Source of the DNA: Bacteroidota bacterium
GTDB taxonomy: Bacteria > Bacteroidota > Bacteroidia > Flavobacteriales > Flavobacteriaceae
Assembly: GCA_023434025.1 (NCBI GenBank)
Contig: JAEYTL010000041.1
Coordinates: 1 to 30,908 of the forward strand
DNA: 30,908 nt
Direction of reading: 5' to 3'
The translations under genes and the position numbers were made by a program. Of the stretch, positions 15,451 to 23,192 are shown piece after piece; within the stretch, counting starts at the first letter, position 1, and each line of letters begins with the position of its first letter. The notes beneath the pieces are model-generated. The model made no database searches. It was not told the DNA's origin and saw nothing but the letters and a program-made list of their open reading frames with translations.

Positions 15451-16572
15451 TTATGAAAACATATCTTTAACTTTTTCAAAAAAAGATTTGTCTGTCTTTT
15501 CCGGATGCGGAATAAAGTTTTCATCCGTGAGCATTTTCTCAAAAAACTGACGTTGTTCTCTGTTTAATGTCTTTGGAGTCCAGACATTTATATGCACCAG
15601 TAAATCGCCGTTCCCGTAGGAATTGATACTCGGAATTCCTTTTCCTTTTAAGCGTAAAATCTTGCCGGACTGAATTCCTTCTTCCAGCTTAATACGTACT
15701 TTTCCGCCTACAGCTTCAATCTCTTTGGAAACGCCCAGAGCTGCCTCTGCCACACTGATGTATAAATCATAGTGAAGGTTTTCTCCTTCGCGTTTTAAAA
15801 ATTCGTGTTCAATTTCTTCGATGGCCACAATCAAATCACCCGGAATACCGTTGCCCGGTGCATCATTTCCTTTTCCGGTCACTTTTAACTGCATGTCATT
15901 CACCACACCGGCCGGAATTTTGATCGATACGGTCTCATCTTCCAGAATCATTCCATGGGCATCGGCATGAGCCGGTTTTGAACTGATGGTCTGCCCGGAA
16001 CCGCCACACGTTGAACAAGTGGTAGCTGTCTGCATTCTGCCCAAAATCGTATTGGTTACCCGCAGTACCTGCCCGGAACCATTACACGTTCCACATGTTT
16101 TATAAGAAACACCCGGAGCCTGGATTTTACGTTTAACTTTAATTTTCTTTTCAACACCGTTGGCAATTTCTTCTAAGGTCAATTTGACTTTAATCCGTAG
16201 GTTGCTTCCTTTCATCCTGCGTTGACCGCCGCCAAATCCGCCACCGCCAAATCCGCTGAATCCGCCTCCAAAAGCACTTCCAAAGATATCACCGAACTGG
16301 CTGAAAATATCATCCATATTCATTCCGCCACCGCCAAATCCGCCATTTCCTTCAAAAGCAGCATGACCATATTGGTCGTAACGGGCTTTCTTATCAGGAT
16401 CACTCAACACCTCATAAGCCTCGGCTGCTTTTTTAAAATTTTCTTCGGCTTCCTTATTTCCGGGATTTTTATCCGGATGAAACTCAATAGCCTTCTTGCG
16501 ATAGGCTTTCTTTATTTCTTCCGGCGTTGCATTTTTGGAAATGCCTAATATTTCGTAAAAATCTTTTTTCAT
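15451..16572 (-). CDS. dnaJ: Chaperone protein DnaJ (type I, one zinc site missing)
   Basis: 373 residues. J domain 1-70 with HPD at 32-34, which stimulates DnaK ATPase. A Gly/Phe-rich linker (about 72-118) follows, then the substrate-binding part. The zinc region has only two CxxCxGxG motifs, C160/C163 and C186/C189, which match motifs 2 and 3 (zinc site II) of Escherichia coli DnaJ. Where motifs 1 and 4 (zinc site I) should be, the sequence reads KRKIQAPGVSYK and SSKPAHADAHGM, without cysteines. The C-terminal beta domains are intact and the end FFEKVKDMFS is of the flavobacterial type. It lies downstream of grpE, probably in one transcript. The zinc-site loss looks lineage-wide rather than a local mutation, from memory of relatives. 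Confidence 0.96.
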   Translation of the reverse strand: MKKDFYEILGISKNATPEEIKKAYRKKAIEFHPDKNPGNKEAEENFKKAAEAYEVLSDPDKKARYDQYGHAAFEGNGGFGGGGMNMDDIFSQFGDIFGSAFGGGFSGFGGGGFGGGQRRMKGSNLRIKVKLTLEEIANGVEKKIKVKRKIQAPGVSYKTCGTCNGSGQVLRVTNTILGRMQTATTCSTCGGSGQTISSKPAHADAHGMILEDETVSIKIPAGVVNDMQLKVTGKGNDAPGNGIPGDLIVAIEEIEHEFLKREGENLHYDLYISVAEAALGVSKEIEAVGGKVRIKLEEGIQSGKILRLKGKGIPSINSYGNGDLLVHINVWTPKTLNREQRQFFEKMLTDENFIPHPEKTDKSFFEKVKDMFS

Positions 16573-16620
16573 TTTCTAAAATTCGAAATTTTTATTTCTT
16601 CCTATCTTAATTTCCTCCCT

Positions 16621-16648
16621 GTACGGACAAGTCACGACTTGCCTCTAC
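16621..16648. repeat. Palindromic repeat overlapping the grpE stop codon
   Basis: GTACGGACAAGTC (16621-16633) and GACTTGCCTCTAC (16636-16648) form a stem of 13 positions with 11 pairs (one G-T) around a 2-base centre. Dispersed palindromes of the form GTAGRGACAAGTC / GACTTGTCYCTAC are familiar to me from bacterial intergenic DNA. The grpE TAG stop (16645-16647, minus strand) is part of it. Confidence 0.65.
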
Positions 16649-17229
16649 TGGCCGATAATCACCTTTGGAAAACGGATTATTTTGTCGCCCAATTTATATC
16701 CCTTTTCAATGACATCCACAATTTTACCTTTCAAATCGTCAGACGGTGCCGGAATCTGCGTAATTGCCTCGGCAAAATCGGCATTAAAATCGTCTCCTGT
16801 TTTAATTTCTACCACTTCCAGTCCTTTGGAAACCAATGTTGATTTTAATTTTTCGTGGATCAGTTCCACTCCCTTTAGCAACACCTGTTCTTCGGTTGTG
16901 TCACTCTTGGAAATTTGAATCAACGCCCGGTCAAAATCATCTAAAACCGGCAACATGGCCTGTAAAACTTCCTGATTGGCAGTTTTAAAAAGATCTATAC
17001 GCTCTTTGGAAGTTCTCTTTTTGTAGTTTTCAAACTCGGCAAAAAGACGTAAAAACTTATCTTTCTCTTTGGCTAACTCTTCTTCCAGTTTTTCTTCATT
17101 TGTCATTTCTGCAACAGGAACTTCAGCATTTTCCTGATTTTGTTCCGCCGAAACCTCATTGTCAATGATCTCCTTTTCAATATGATCTGTATTCTCCTGA
17201 TTCATCTTTTTAAAAATTTTTTTAAACAT
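16645..17229 (-). CDS. grpE: Nucleotide exchange factor GrpE
   Basis: 194 residues from ATG 17229; the ATG at residue 9 (MNQENTDHIEK) is an alternative start. An acidic disordered N-terminus (about 10-45) leads into the long dimerising helix (about 45-110, EEKLEEELAKEKDKFLRLFAEFENYKKR) and the C-terminal beta domain with VEVIEKGYKLGDKIIRFPKV-like sequence (here VIEKGYKLGDKIIRFPKVI), the GrpE signature. GrpE releases ADP from DnaK. dnaJ follows after 72 bases; no dnaK is in the window. The stop codon lies inside a palindromic repeat, so the last residues (IIGQ) end exactly where the repeat begins. Confidence 0.96.
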   Translation of the reverse strand: MFKKIFKKMNQENTDHIEKEIIDNEVSAEQNQENAEVPVAEMTNEEKLEEELAKEKDKFLRLFAEFENYKKRTSKERIDLFKTANQEVLQAMLPVLDDFDRALIQISKSDTTEEQVLLKGVELIHEKLKSTLVSKGLEVVEIKTGDDFNADFAEAITQIPAPSDDLKGKIVDVIEKGYKLGDKIIRFPKVIIGQ

Positions 17230-17252
17230 TTCCTTGTTGGATTTTTGGATTG

Positions 17253-17285
17253 CAAAAGTACTGCCAATTGTTTAAAAATGTCAAA
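17253..17285 (-). promoter_or_regulatory. Promoter of grpE-dnaJ
   Basis: On the minus strand TTTG (17282-17285), 21 bases, then TACTTTTG (17253-17260), matching the Bacteroidetes -33/-7 pattern with acceptable spacing; the ATG is 23 bases further. I see no CIRCE-type inverted repeat. Confidence 0.6.
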
Positions 17286-17380
17286 TTGTCAGCGTAAAAA
17301 TATTTCTCCGGATAATCCTCCCTGCATCAGCTATGATAAAAATTAATATTTCTTTAAGAAAATTATGCCTGTCGGTTTTC

Positions 17381-17388
17381 TACTTTTG
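17381..17388 (+). promoter_or_regulatory. -7 promoter element for the YceI-family gene
   Basis: TACTTTTG fits TAnnTTTG and sits 22 bases before the ATG at 17411. No good -33 TTTG at 17-23 bases upstream. Confidence 0.5.
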
Positions 17389-17410
17389 TTTAAACTTAAA
17401 TTAAAAAACT

Positions 17411-18073
17411 ATGAAGAAAATCGTTTTAAGCTTGGTAGTACTCGCTACACTTTCTTTAACTTCCTGTAAAAATGACAAAGCAGAAACAACAGAACCTGTT
17501 GAAGATGCTGCAGTTGCCACCGAGACCGCAACAACCTATAAAGTTGATGCTGCAAAATCTACAATCGAATGGATTGGTTCTAAACCCGCCGGAAAACACA
17601 ACGGAACCATAGCTCTTTCCAATGGTGAACTGGCTTTAAACAACGGAAAAGTAGAAAGCGGTAAATTCACAATTGATATGAATAGTATTACTGTTTTAGA
17701 TTTGGCTGCCGGTGACGGAAAAGAAGATTTGGAAGGTCACCTGAAAGGTTTAGGAAAAGAAGAAGATGCAGATCATTTCTTCAACACAAAAAAATTCCCT
17801 GAAGGAACTTTTGAAATTACCTCTGTAAATACAGTGGATGCCGTGACTACCGTTTCCGGTAACTTAACCTTGAAAGGAATTACAAAACCTGTTTCTTTTC
17901 CTGCCACAATCACTGTTGATGAAAACACATTGACACTTAGCAGTGAACCATTTAAAATTGACAGAACACAATGGAATGTGAACTATGCTTCAAAATCTGT
18001 GTTTGACAATTTAAAGGATAAATTTGTAAACGACGAAATAGAATTAAAAGTTAGCATTACGGCTACAAAATAA
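17411..18073 (+). CDS. YceI family lipoprotein
   Basis: 220 residues. A lipoprotein signal peptide ends with LTSC (Cys19), so the protein is probably lipid-anchored in the envelope. After an acidic linker (about 22-45) the YceI domain begins at TYKVDAAKSTIEWIGSK and runs to the end (KFVNDEIELKVSITA). YceI proteins are lipocalin-like barrels that bind isoprenoid-type or amphiphilic ligands; cellular role is mostly unknown. Inside the domain, LEGHLKGLGKEEDADHFFNTKKFPEGTFEI has the conserved D-HFFxxxKFPExxFxI pattern. It is divergent from grpE and stands alone before a terminator. Confidence 0.93.
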   Translation: MKKIVLSLVVLATLSLTSCKNDKAETTEPVEDAAVATETATTYKVDAAKSTIEWIGSKPAGKHNGTIALSNGELALNNGKVESGKFTIDMNSITVLDLAAGDGKEDLEGHLKGLGKEEDADHFFNTKKFPEGTFEITSVNTVDAVTTVSGNLTLKGITKPVSFPATITVDENTLTLSSEPFKIDRTQWNVNYASKSVFDNLKDKFVNDEIELKVSITATK

Positions 18074-18104
18074 TTATTACTTCATCTTACTCATGAATAA
18101 GAAG

Positions 18105-18129
18105 CTCCTCAAAAATGAGGGGTTTTTTT
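18105..18129 (+). terminator. Rho-independent terminator of the YceI-family gene
   Basis: CCTCA (18107-18111) pairs with TGAGG (18116-18120) around AAAA, followed by GG and seven T. The last T residues overlap the stop codon of the converging epimerase-like gene. Confidence 0.8.
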
Positions 18130-19033
18130 ATGCCAATAAATTATCCAATGTTTTTGTTAATTCACGGTATCGAAATTGAAAGCCATTTATTTCTGCTTTT
18201 ACAGCACTTACATGTTGACTTGTAAACAGTATCTGATGCATTTCTCCCAAAAGCAACTTCATTGCAAATTTCGGTACATTAGGCATAAAAACAGGTTTTC
18301 CGAGCGTTCTGGCGATGGCTTTGGTCAGTTCTGCATTACTGACCGGATTGGGTGCCACAGCATTAAAAACACCTTCCCAATTGTTCACAACAGCATATTG
18401 AAACATAGCGGCCAAATCTTCAATATGAATCCACGATTGTATCTGTTTACCGGAGCCAAACGGAGAACCAATTCCTAATTTAATTGGCTTTATCATTTCG
18501 GACAGAGCTCCCCCTTTTTGGGAAAGTACCAGACCGATTCGCAGCTTACAGACTTTAATATTCAACCTTCTAAAGACATCCACACTTTCCTCCCACTTCA
18601 TCACCACGTGCCCTAAAAAACTATCGTCTATGGATTTATTATCTTCGGTGTAAACTTGTGTTAAACTATCCGGATAAATACCAATGGCCGAAGCAGAAAC
18701 AATTTGCTTTACCTGATTGGGATGATTCTTTAAACACGTATATAATAAATTAGATGACAGTGTTCTGCTCTCTATAATTTCCTGTTTATAGTTGGTTGTC
18801 CAGCGTTTAGAAACCGTTGCTCCGGCCAAATGGATAATAGCATCAACACCCATCAAACAATTTTCATCAATTATGCTTTGCTCCGGATTCCAGTAAAAAC
18901 CCTGATAAAAAGGCTTACTTTCAATTTTTGATTTAGAAGTGGTAAGATAGTGAATTTCGATTCTGTTTTCTAATAACAGGGCAATCAATTCTTTACCAAC
19001 CAGTCCGGTCGCTCCTGTGATTAATACTTTCAT
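18128..19033 (-). CDS. TIGR01777 family NAD(P)-binding epimerase-like protein
   Basis: 301 residues from the ATG at 19033; the in-frame TTG two codons upstream is less likely. A short-chain-dehydrogenase Rossmann start VLITGATGLVGKELIALL carries GxxGxxG. The family patterns DAIIHLAGATVSKRWT and SASAIGIYPDS follow, where the usual catalytic YxxxK is not evident; this holds for many TIGR01777 proteins. VCKLRIGLVLS, IGSPFGSGKQIQSWIHIEDL and the C-terminal DUF1731 part (about 250-301, PVFMPNVPKFAMKLLLGEM) complete it. Often annotated as SulA-like or nucleoside-diphosphate-sugar epimerase, with no proven reaction. Confidence 0.92.
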   Translation of the reverse strand: MKVLITGATGLVGKELIALLLENRIEIHYLTTSKSKIESKPFYQGFYWNPEQSIIDENCLMGVDAIIHLAGATVSKRWTTNYKQEIIESRTLSSNLLYTCLKNHPNQVKQIVSASAIGIYPDSLTQVYTEDNKSIDDSFLGHVVMKWEESVDVFRRLNIKVCKLRIGLVLSQKGGALSEMIKPIKLGIGSPFGSGKQIQSWIHIEDLAAMFQYAVVNNWEGVFNAVAPNPVSNAELTKAIARTLGKPVFMPNVPKFAMKLLLGEMHQILFTSQHVSAVKAEINGFQFRYRELTKTLDNLLA

Positions 19034-19047
19034 ATTCAATTTTTATA

Positions 19048-19055
19048 CAAAGTTA
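19048..19055 (-). promoter_or_regulatory. -7 promoter element for the TIGR01777 gene
   Basis: On the minus strand TAACTTTG, matching TAnnTTTG, 14 bases before the ATG, with TTTA rather than TTTG 19 bases upstream. The short leader makes an initiation very close to the ATG. Confidence 0.45.
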
Positions 19056-19131
19056 CCTGCAAACGGTCTAAAAGTAAAGTTAATTGGGATTAGTTTAAGG
19101 GTTGTTAAGAGCCCTGAAATAATAGCGATAA

Positions 19132-19587
19132 TTATTGCTTTAACCGTACGCTCCACTCAAATTCCATTTCCGAAACCTGATCCCCTTTTTCATCTTTCCC
19201 GATAGATTTCATCCAAAAGGTTTGTCCCTCACCCGTTGCAATGGTTTGCCGTATAGCCTGTTCAATTAAATGTCCGTCCCGGCAGGCAAAAGTGATTCTT
19301 CCGGTTGCTTTTTTAGAGTAGTTTCCCTGGTTACGGGCCACAAGCATAGAAATTTTTTTACCGCTTTTCCTGATCTGATACATCACCAAAGCCCCTGTAG
19401 ATAATTCTGCCGCCATTGCCTGTACCGCAAAATACATTGAGTTAAACGGATTCTGATTAAACCAACGGTGCTTTACGGTTACCGTGCATTGTCTGTCATC
19501 CAGTGATTTGGCCCGAACACCACACCAAAAGGCAGAAGGAAGTTTAAAAAACAAAAACACATTGATATTTCCGGCTGTAAACTGCAT
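19132..19587 (-). CDS. DUF4442 domain protein, hotdog thioesterase-like
   Basis: 151 residues. The start FKLPSAFWCGVRAKSLDDRQCTVTV and the stretch KHRWFNQNPFNSMYFAVQAMAAELSTG are typical of DUF4442, a single hotdog-fold domain related to acyl-CoA thioesterases. The segment NPFNSMYFAVQAMAAE corresponds to the central hotdog helix, where catalytic or binding residues lie in relatives. Substrate and reaction are unknown. It is on the same strand as the TIGR01777 gene, 98 bases upstream, so cotranscription is possible but a separate promoter is also present before the latter. Confidence 0.85.
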   Translation of the reverse strand: MQFTAGNINVFLFFKLPSAFWCGVRAKSLDDRQCTVTVKHRWFNQNPFNSMYFAVQAMAAELSTGALVMYQIRKSGKKISMLVARNQGNYSKKATGRITFACRDGHLIEQAIRQTIATGEGQTFWMKSIGKDEKGDQVSEMEFEWSVRLKQ

Positions 19588-19694
19588 AAATACTGATTTA
19601 TCCGGTAAATATAAGTTTTATTTTCAAATTATTTATTTGTTAATTTTTTGTTAAATATAAGTACTATGCGTAACATAATACCTTCTTTTAGACA

Positions 19695-19702
19695 TATATT
19701 TG
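19695..19702 (+). promoter_or_regulatory. -7 promoter element for the DUF4870 gene
   Basis: TATATTTG fits TAnnTTTG, 28 bases before the ATG at 19731. No clear -33 element. Confidence 0.5.
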
Positions 19703-19730
19703 CATAAGATATTATTATACACTTTTAATT

Positions 19731-20156
19731 ATGACAACACAAAATGAAAAAACAACAGCCGCATTATTGCACTTAAGTGCATTTGCAAAGTACCTTATTC
19801 CTTTTGCGGGAATAGTAGTTCCCTTGATTATTTGGCAAACCAAAAAACACCAATCAGAGTATGTTGATCAGAACGGTAAATCGGTTGTCAATTTTCATTT
19901 AAGTATTTTGGCATACAGTATTGTGATCGCCATTGTATTAGGCATCTTTTTTATAGGTTCAATCGTTAACTATATCGAAATTGAAAAGGCAGGTGGCCAT
20001 ATCATTCCGATTGATTTAATCACGGTCGGAATCATTACGGTATCCGTTCTGGGCATATGGACCATTGCAGAATTCATTCTGGTGATATTAGGAGCAGTAA
20101 GGGCTAACGAAGGAACAATTTATAAATATCCGCTTACCATCAATTTTATTAAATAA
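19731..20156 (+). CDS. DUF4870 domain membrane protein
   Basis: 141 residues. A conserved N-terminus TAALLHLSAFAKYLIPFAGIVVPLIIW is followed by YVDQNGKSVVNFHLS, the pattern of DUF4870, and by further hydrophobic segments (about 60-85 and 100-125), giving three to four membrane helices in total. It ends with ANEGTIYKYPLTINFI. Function unknown; the family is small inner-membrane proteins. It precedes the PadR-PspC-GIN genes by 88 bases and could share their transcript, since I see no terminator in the gap. Confidence 0.88.
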   Translation: MTTQNEKTTAALLHLSAFAKYLIPFAGIVVPLIIWQTKKHQSEYVDQNGKSVVNFHLSILAYSIVIAIVLGIFFIGSIVNYIEIEKAGGHIIPIDLITVGIITVSVLGIWTIAEFILVILGAVRANEGTIYKYPLTINFIK

Positions 20157-20244
20157 GAGTTTTAATCATCAATCAATCATCGCCGAAAGGCAAATCAATC
20201 AAATCAAAAACGAATCAGTTAAACTAAAAATCTTATCATGAATT

Positions 20245-20574
20245 ATGAATATTGAAAACACAAAAGCCCAGATGCGAAAAGGTGTTTTAGAGTTCTGCAT
20301 ACTTTCTGTCTTAAAAGAAAAAGAAGCTTATACCTCTGAAATTCTAGACTCCTTAAAAAACGCAAAATTGTTGGTGGTGGAGGGTACGGTTTACCCTTTG
20401 CTGACCAGATTAAAAAATGACGGACTACTCAACTACCGTTGGGAAGAATCAACTTCGGGACCGCCTAGAAAATACTATGCACTTACCGAAATAGGAAAAC
20501 AATTTTTAACCGAACTCAATGGCACCTGGTTAGAATTATCCAATGCCGTGAATACCATAACCCATCAAAACTAA
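20245..20574 (+). CDS. PadR family transcriptional regulator
   Basis: 109 residues, the short PadR form with winged helix and one dimerisation helix. LEFCILSVLKEKEAYTSEILDSL, VEGTVYPLLTRLKNDGLLNYRWEES, GPPRKYYALTEIGKQFL are all characteristic. PadR proteins usually repress a neighbouring membrane or stress gene. The PspC gene starts 5 bases after the stop codon. An ATG at 20238 opens a five-codon frame that overlaps this start and stops at 20255; the longer frame at 20245 is the real one. The leader (20157-20244) has repeated AATCAATCA-like words that might be operator DNA; this is not established. Confidence 0.93.
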   Translation: MNIENTKAQMRKGVLEFCILSVLKEKEAYTSEILDSLKNAKLLVVEGTVYPLLTRLKNDGLLNYRWEESTSGPPRKYYALTEIGKQFLTELNGTWLELSNAVNTITHQN

Positions 20575-20579
20575 TCGTC

Positions 20580-22304
20580 ATGAACAAAACAGTTAATATA
20601 AATTTAGGAGGTTTATTCTTTCACATAGACGAAGATGCCTTTCAAAAGTTAAACCGATATTTCGATGCAATCAAGCGTTCGCTTTCCAATTCATCCGGTC
20701 AGGATGAAATCATGAAAGACATCGAAATGAGAATTTCGGAGATCTTTACCGAAAAGAAAGAAGCTGACAAACATGTAATCAACTTAAAAGACGTGGATGC
20801 CATGATTGCCGTTATGGGTCAACCGGAAGATTACAGGATAGAAGAAGAAGGAGAAGCTACTCAATCTAATTTTAATACGAATACAAAATCGTCCAAAAAA
20901 CTTTATCGCGATATTGACAAAAATATCCTTGGTGGTGTTTCTGCCGGACTGGGTCACTATTTTGGCATAGATGCTTTGTGGATTCGTTTAACCTTAGTAT
21001 TAATCGTAATAGCCGGGGTTGGATTTCCAATCTTTCTATACATTCTGTTATGGATTTTAATCCCTAAAGCTCAAACGACCACCGAAAAACTTCAAATGAC
21101 CGGAGAACCTGTGAATTTGAGCAACATCGAAAAAAAAGTCCGTGAAGAATTTGCTTCTTTTTCAGATAAAGTAGAAAATGCCGATTATGAAAAAATGGGA
21201 AACGCCGCCAAATCGGGAGCTGAAAAAGTAGGCTCTGCGATAGGAGAAGTATTCATGACCATTTTTAACATTTTTGCCAAATTCATCGGAGCCGTCATTT
21301 TATTGTTTTCCATCTTTGTTTTGGGTGCGGTACTGATTGGCGGATTTACGTTTGGATCAACCACTTTTGTTGACATGCCCTGGCAAAGTTATTACGATGC
21401 CGTGATTGTGAGCGAATTCCCTATATGGTTGGTGGTACTCCTGAGCATTCTGGCTATTGGTATTCCGTTTTTCTTCCTGCTTATACTGGGATTAAAACTA
21501 TTGATTACCAATATGAAATCAATTGGTAATGTAGCTAAATATACGCTGCTTGCCTTATGGCTAATTGCTGTGGGGATTTTAATTTCTTTCGGGATAAAAC
21601 AAGCAACAGAAATTGCTTATAACGGTAAAATTGTGCAAAAGGAAACATTAAACCTAATGCCAGGGGATACATTAGACATTCAATTCAAATTTAACGACTA
21701 CTATGCCAAAGATTTTCGTTATAATGATTTTGAAGTAACACAAGATGAAAATGGAAATGACATTATTTATTCCAACAGCATCAGCATTGAGCTGATACAC
21801 ACAAATGAACCGCAACCTTATCTGCAGATTGAAAAAAGAGCGGAAGGAAAATCGATGACAGAAGCCAAAAAAAGAGCAGAAAAAATAAATTATAGTTTCA
21901 GGTTTGACGGAAATAAATTAATTTTAGACAATTATTTCATTACCGATTTAAAGAATAAATACAGAAGCCAGGAAGTTGAACTCTATTTATATCTGCCACA
22001 AGGAGTCATCCTGAGACCAGACAGCAGTGTTCAGCAATTTGACTCATCAAACAATGGTTTTTTTAATCTTCATTACAGTTCAGACAATTATATTTACAAA
22101 GTGACCAAAGAGCAGGTCAAATGTTTAAACTGTCCGATAGAAGAAAACGAGTACAACGATGTGGAAACGGAGGACTCAATATCATCAACCGTAACCATCA
22201 ACCGAAACGGCATACATATTAAAGAGGCTCATAAATCTGAAGAAAAAAGAGATTTCAAAGGTCTGGAAATAAATAAAGAAGGCGTAATCATAAAAACAAA
22301 CTAA
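20580..22304 (+). CDS. PspC domain-containing membrane protein
   Basis: 574 residues. Residues 1-95 form a soluble region (NINLGGLFFHIDEDAFQKLNRYFDAI, MKDIEMRISEIF, VMGQPEDY) seen in Bacteroidetes PspC proteins. The PspC domain is at about 105-170 (KKLYRDIDKNILGGVSAGLGHYFGIDALWIRL then a membrane helix ending LLWILIPKA). Three more membrane segments are at about 235-265, 275-310 and 320-345. The last 230 residues are a soluble beta-rich domain ending in a polar tail. In Escherichia coli PspC senses envelope stress; here the likely role is similar but unproven. The PadR gene is 5 bases upstream and the GIN lipoprotein 2 bases downstream, so these form an operon. Confidence 0.92.
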   Translation: MNKTVNINLGGLFFHIDEDAFQKLNRYFDAIKRSLSNSSGQDEIMKDIEMRISEIFTEKKEADKHVINLKDVDAMIAVMGQPEDYRIEEEGEATQSNFNTNTKSSKKLYRDIDKNILGGVSAGLGHYFGIDALWIRLTLVLIVIAGVGFPIFLYILLWILIPKAQTTTEKLQMTGEPVNLSNIEKKVREEFASFSDKVENADYEKMGNAAKSGAEKVGSAIGEVFMTIFNIFAKFIGAVILLFSIFVLGAVLIGGFTFGSTTFVDMPWQSYYDAVIVSEFPIWLVVLLSILAIGIPFFFLLILGLKLLITNMKSIGNVAKYTLLALWLIAVGILISFGIKQATEIAYNGKIVQKETLNLMPGDTLDIQFKFNDYYAKDFRYNDFEVTQDENGNDIIYSNSISIELIHTNEPQPYLQIEKRAEGKSMTEAKKRAEKINYSFRFDGNKLILDNYFITDLKNKYRSQEVELYLYLPQGVILRPDSSVQQFDSSNNGFFNLHYSSDNYIYKVTKEQVKCLNCPIEENEYNDVETEDSISSTVTINRNGIHIKEAHKSEEKRDFKGLEINKEGVIIKTN

Positions 22305-22306
22305 TC

Positions 22307-23047
22307 ATGATCAAATTTATCGTTTATATTACCAAAACTACCGTAGCGTTAATCACCGCTTTGTTATTCAGTTCCTGTCAGTTTTCTGTTGACTTGGGAG
22401 AATCGGTTAAAGGAAGTGGTAATGTTACCACTGTCAACCGACCTGTTTCCGGAGAATTTACAAATATTGAAGTATCACAAGGTATTGATGTTCAGGTCAC
22501 ACAGAGCGATGCTGTATCTATTGAAGTGAAAGCCGATGATAATATTGTTGATTTAATCACAACAGATATCACCGACGGAACACTGAAAATTGCATTGGAA
22601 AAAAGCGTTAAAAACACCAAATCAAAACAGGTATTTGTTTCATTACCCCAAATTGAGTCGCTCAGAACCTCCAGCGGTGCCTCTATCAAAAGTAAAAATA
22701 CGCTTTTAGTAAAAGACCTTGAAACAAAAGCATCCAGCGGAAGTGAAATCAAAATAAACGTTGAAGCCGAAAGAATCACCTGCAATTCCAGCAGCGGAAG
22801 TGAAATTGAAGTCAAAGGAAAAGCACTCAAACTGGAAGCGGAATCATCCAGCGGAAGCGACATTGAAGCCGATGAATTACTTACCAACGATGTAACCGCA
22901 AAATCATCCAGCGGAAGTTCTATTGATGTGTACCCTATCCTGAACTTAGATGCAAAAGCATCGAGCGGAAGCAACATCAAGTACCACAACACGCCAAAAA
23001 CGTTAAGCAAAGCAACCTCTTCCGGCGGTTCTGTACGTGCCGATTAA
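22307..23047 (+). CDS. Head GIN domain (DUF2807) lipoprotein
   Basis: 246 residues. The signal peptide ends LLFSSC (Cys24), predicting a lipoprotein. From about residue 35 (KGSGNVTTVNRPVSGEFTNIEVSQGIDVQV) the sequence is the putative auto-transporter adhesin/head GIN domain, a right-handed beta-helix type fold. Seven SSG turns (SSGASI, SSGSEI twice, SSGSDI, SSGSSI, SSGSNI, SSGGSV) recur about every 16-22 residues to the end. It is translated right after the PspC gene (2-base gap), so it is the third member of the operon. Function unknown; cell-surface location and link to PspC are inferred. Confidence 0.92.
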   Translation: MIKFIVYITKTTVALITALLFSSCQFSVDLGESVKGSGNVTTVNRPVSGEFTNIEVSQGIDVQVTQSDAVSIEVKADDNIVDLITTDITDGTLKIALEKSVKNTKSKQVFVSLPQIESLRTSSGASIKSKNTLLVKDLETKASSGSEIKINVEAERITCNSSSGSEIEVKGKALKLEAESSSGSDIEADELLTNDVTAKSSSGSSIDVYPILNLDAKASSGSNIKYHNTPKTLSKATSSGGSVRAD

Positions 23048-23134
23048 TGCAAAACTACATGGCTATTAACTCTCCAAGAGTCTAACAGTGAAAATGAAAA
23101 ACCCAAAAATCGGTTGAAAAAATATATCTTTACA

Positions 23135-23166
23135 AACATCCCGTTTAAAAACCGGGATGTTTTTTT
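23135..23166 (+). terminator. Terminator of the PadR-PspC-GIN operon
   Basis: ACATCCCG pairs with CGGGATGT (23153-23160) around TTTAAAAAC, followed by a run of seven T. It lies 88 bases after the GIN stop codon. The T-run is also the start of the next promoter. Confidence 0.85.
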
Positions 23167-23173
23167 ATATTTG
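23166..23173 (+). promoter_or_regulatory. -7 promoter element for the second GIN-type gene
   Basis: TATATTTG matches TAnnTTTG and begins at the last T of the terminator run. TTTA at 23144-23147 in the terminator loop is 18 bases upstream and could be the -33 box. The ATG is at 23193. Confidence 0.5.
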
Positions 23174-23192
23174 CTTTATAAACCGTATCGAA

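Noticed and set aside
20238..20255. Five-codon upstream frame overlapping the PadR start as a regulatory peptide
   Set aside because: ATGs this close occur by chance in AT-rich leaders; no stem or rare-codon run supports a leader-peptide role.
22492..23010. 172-codon minus-strand frame inside the GIN lipoprotein
   Set aside because: It comes from the Ser-Gly repeat read backwards, with no independent support.
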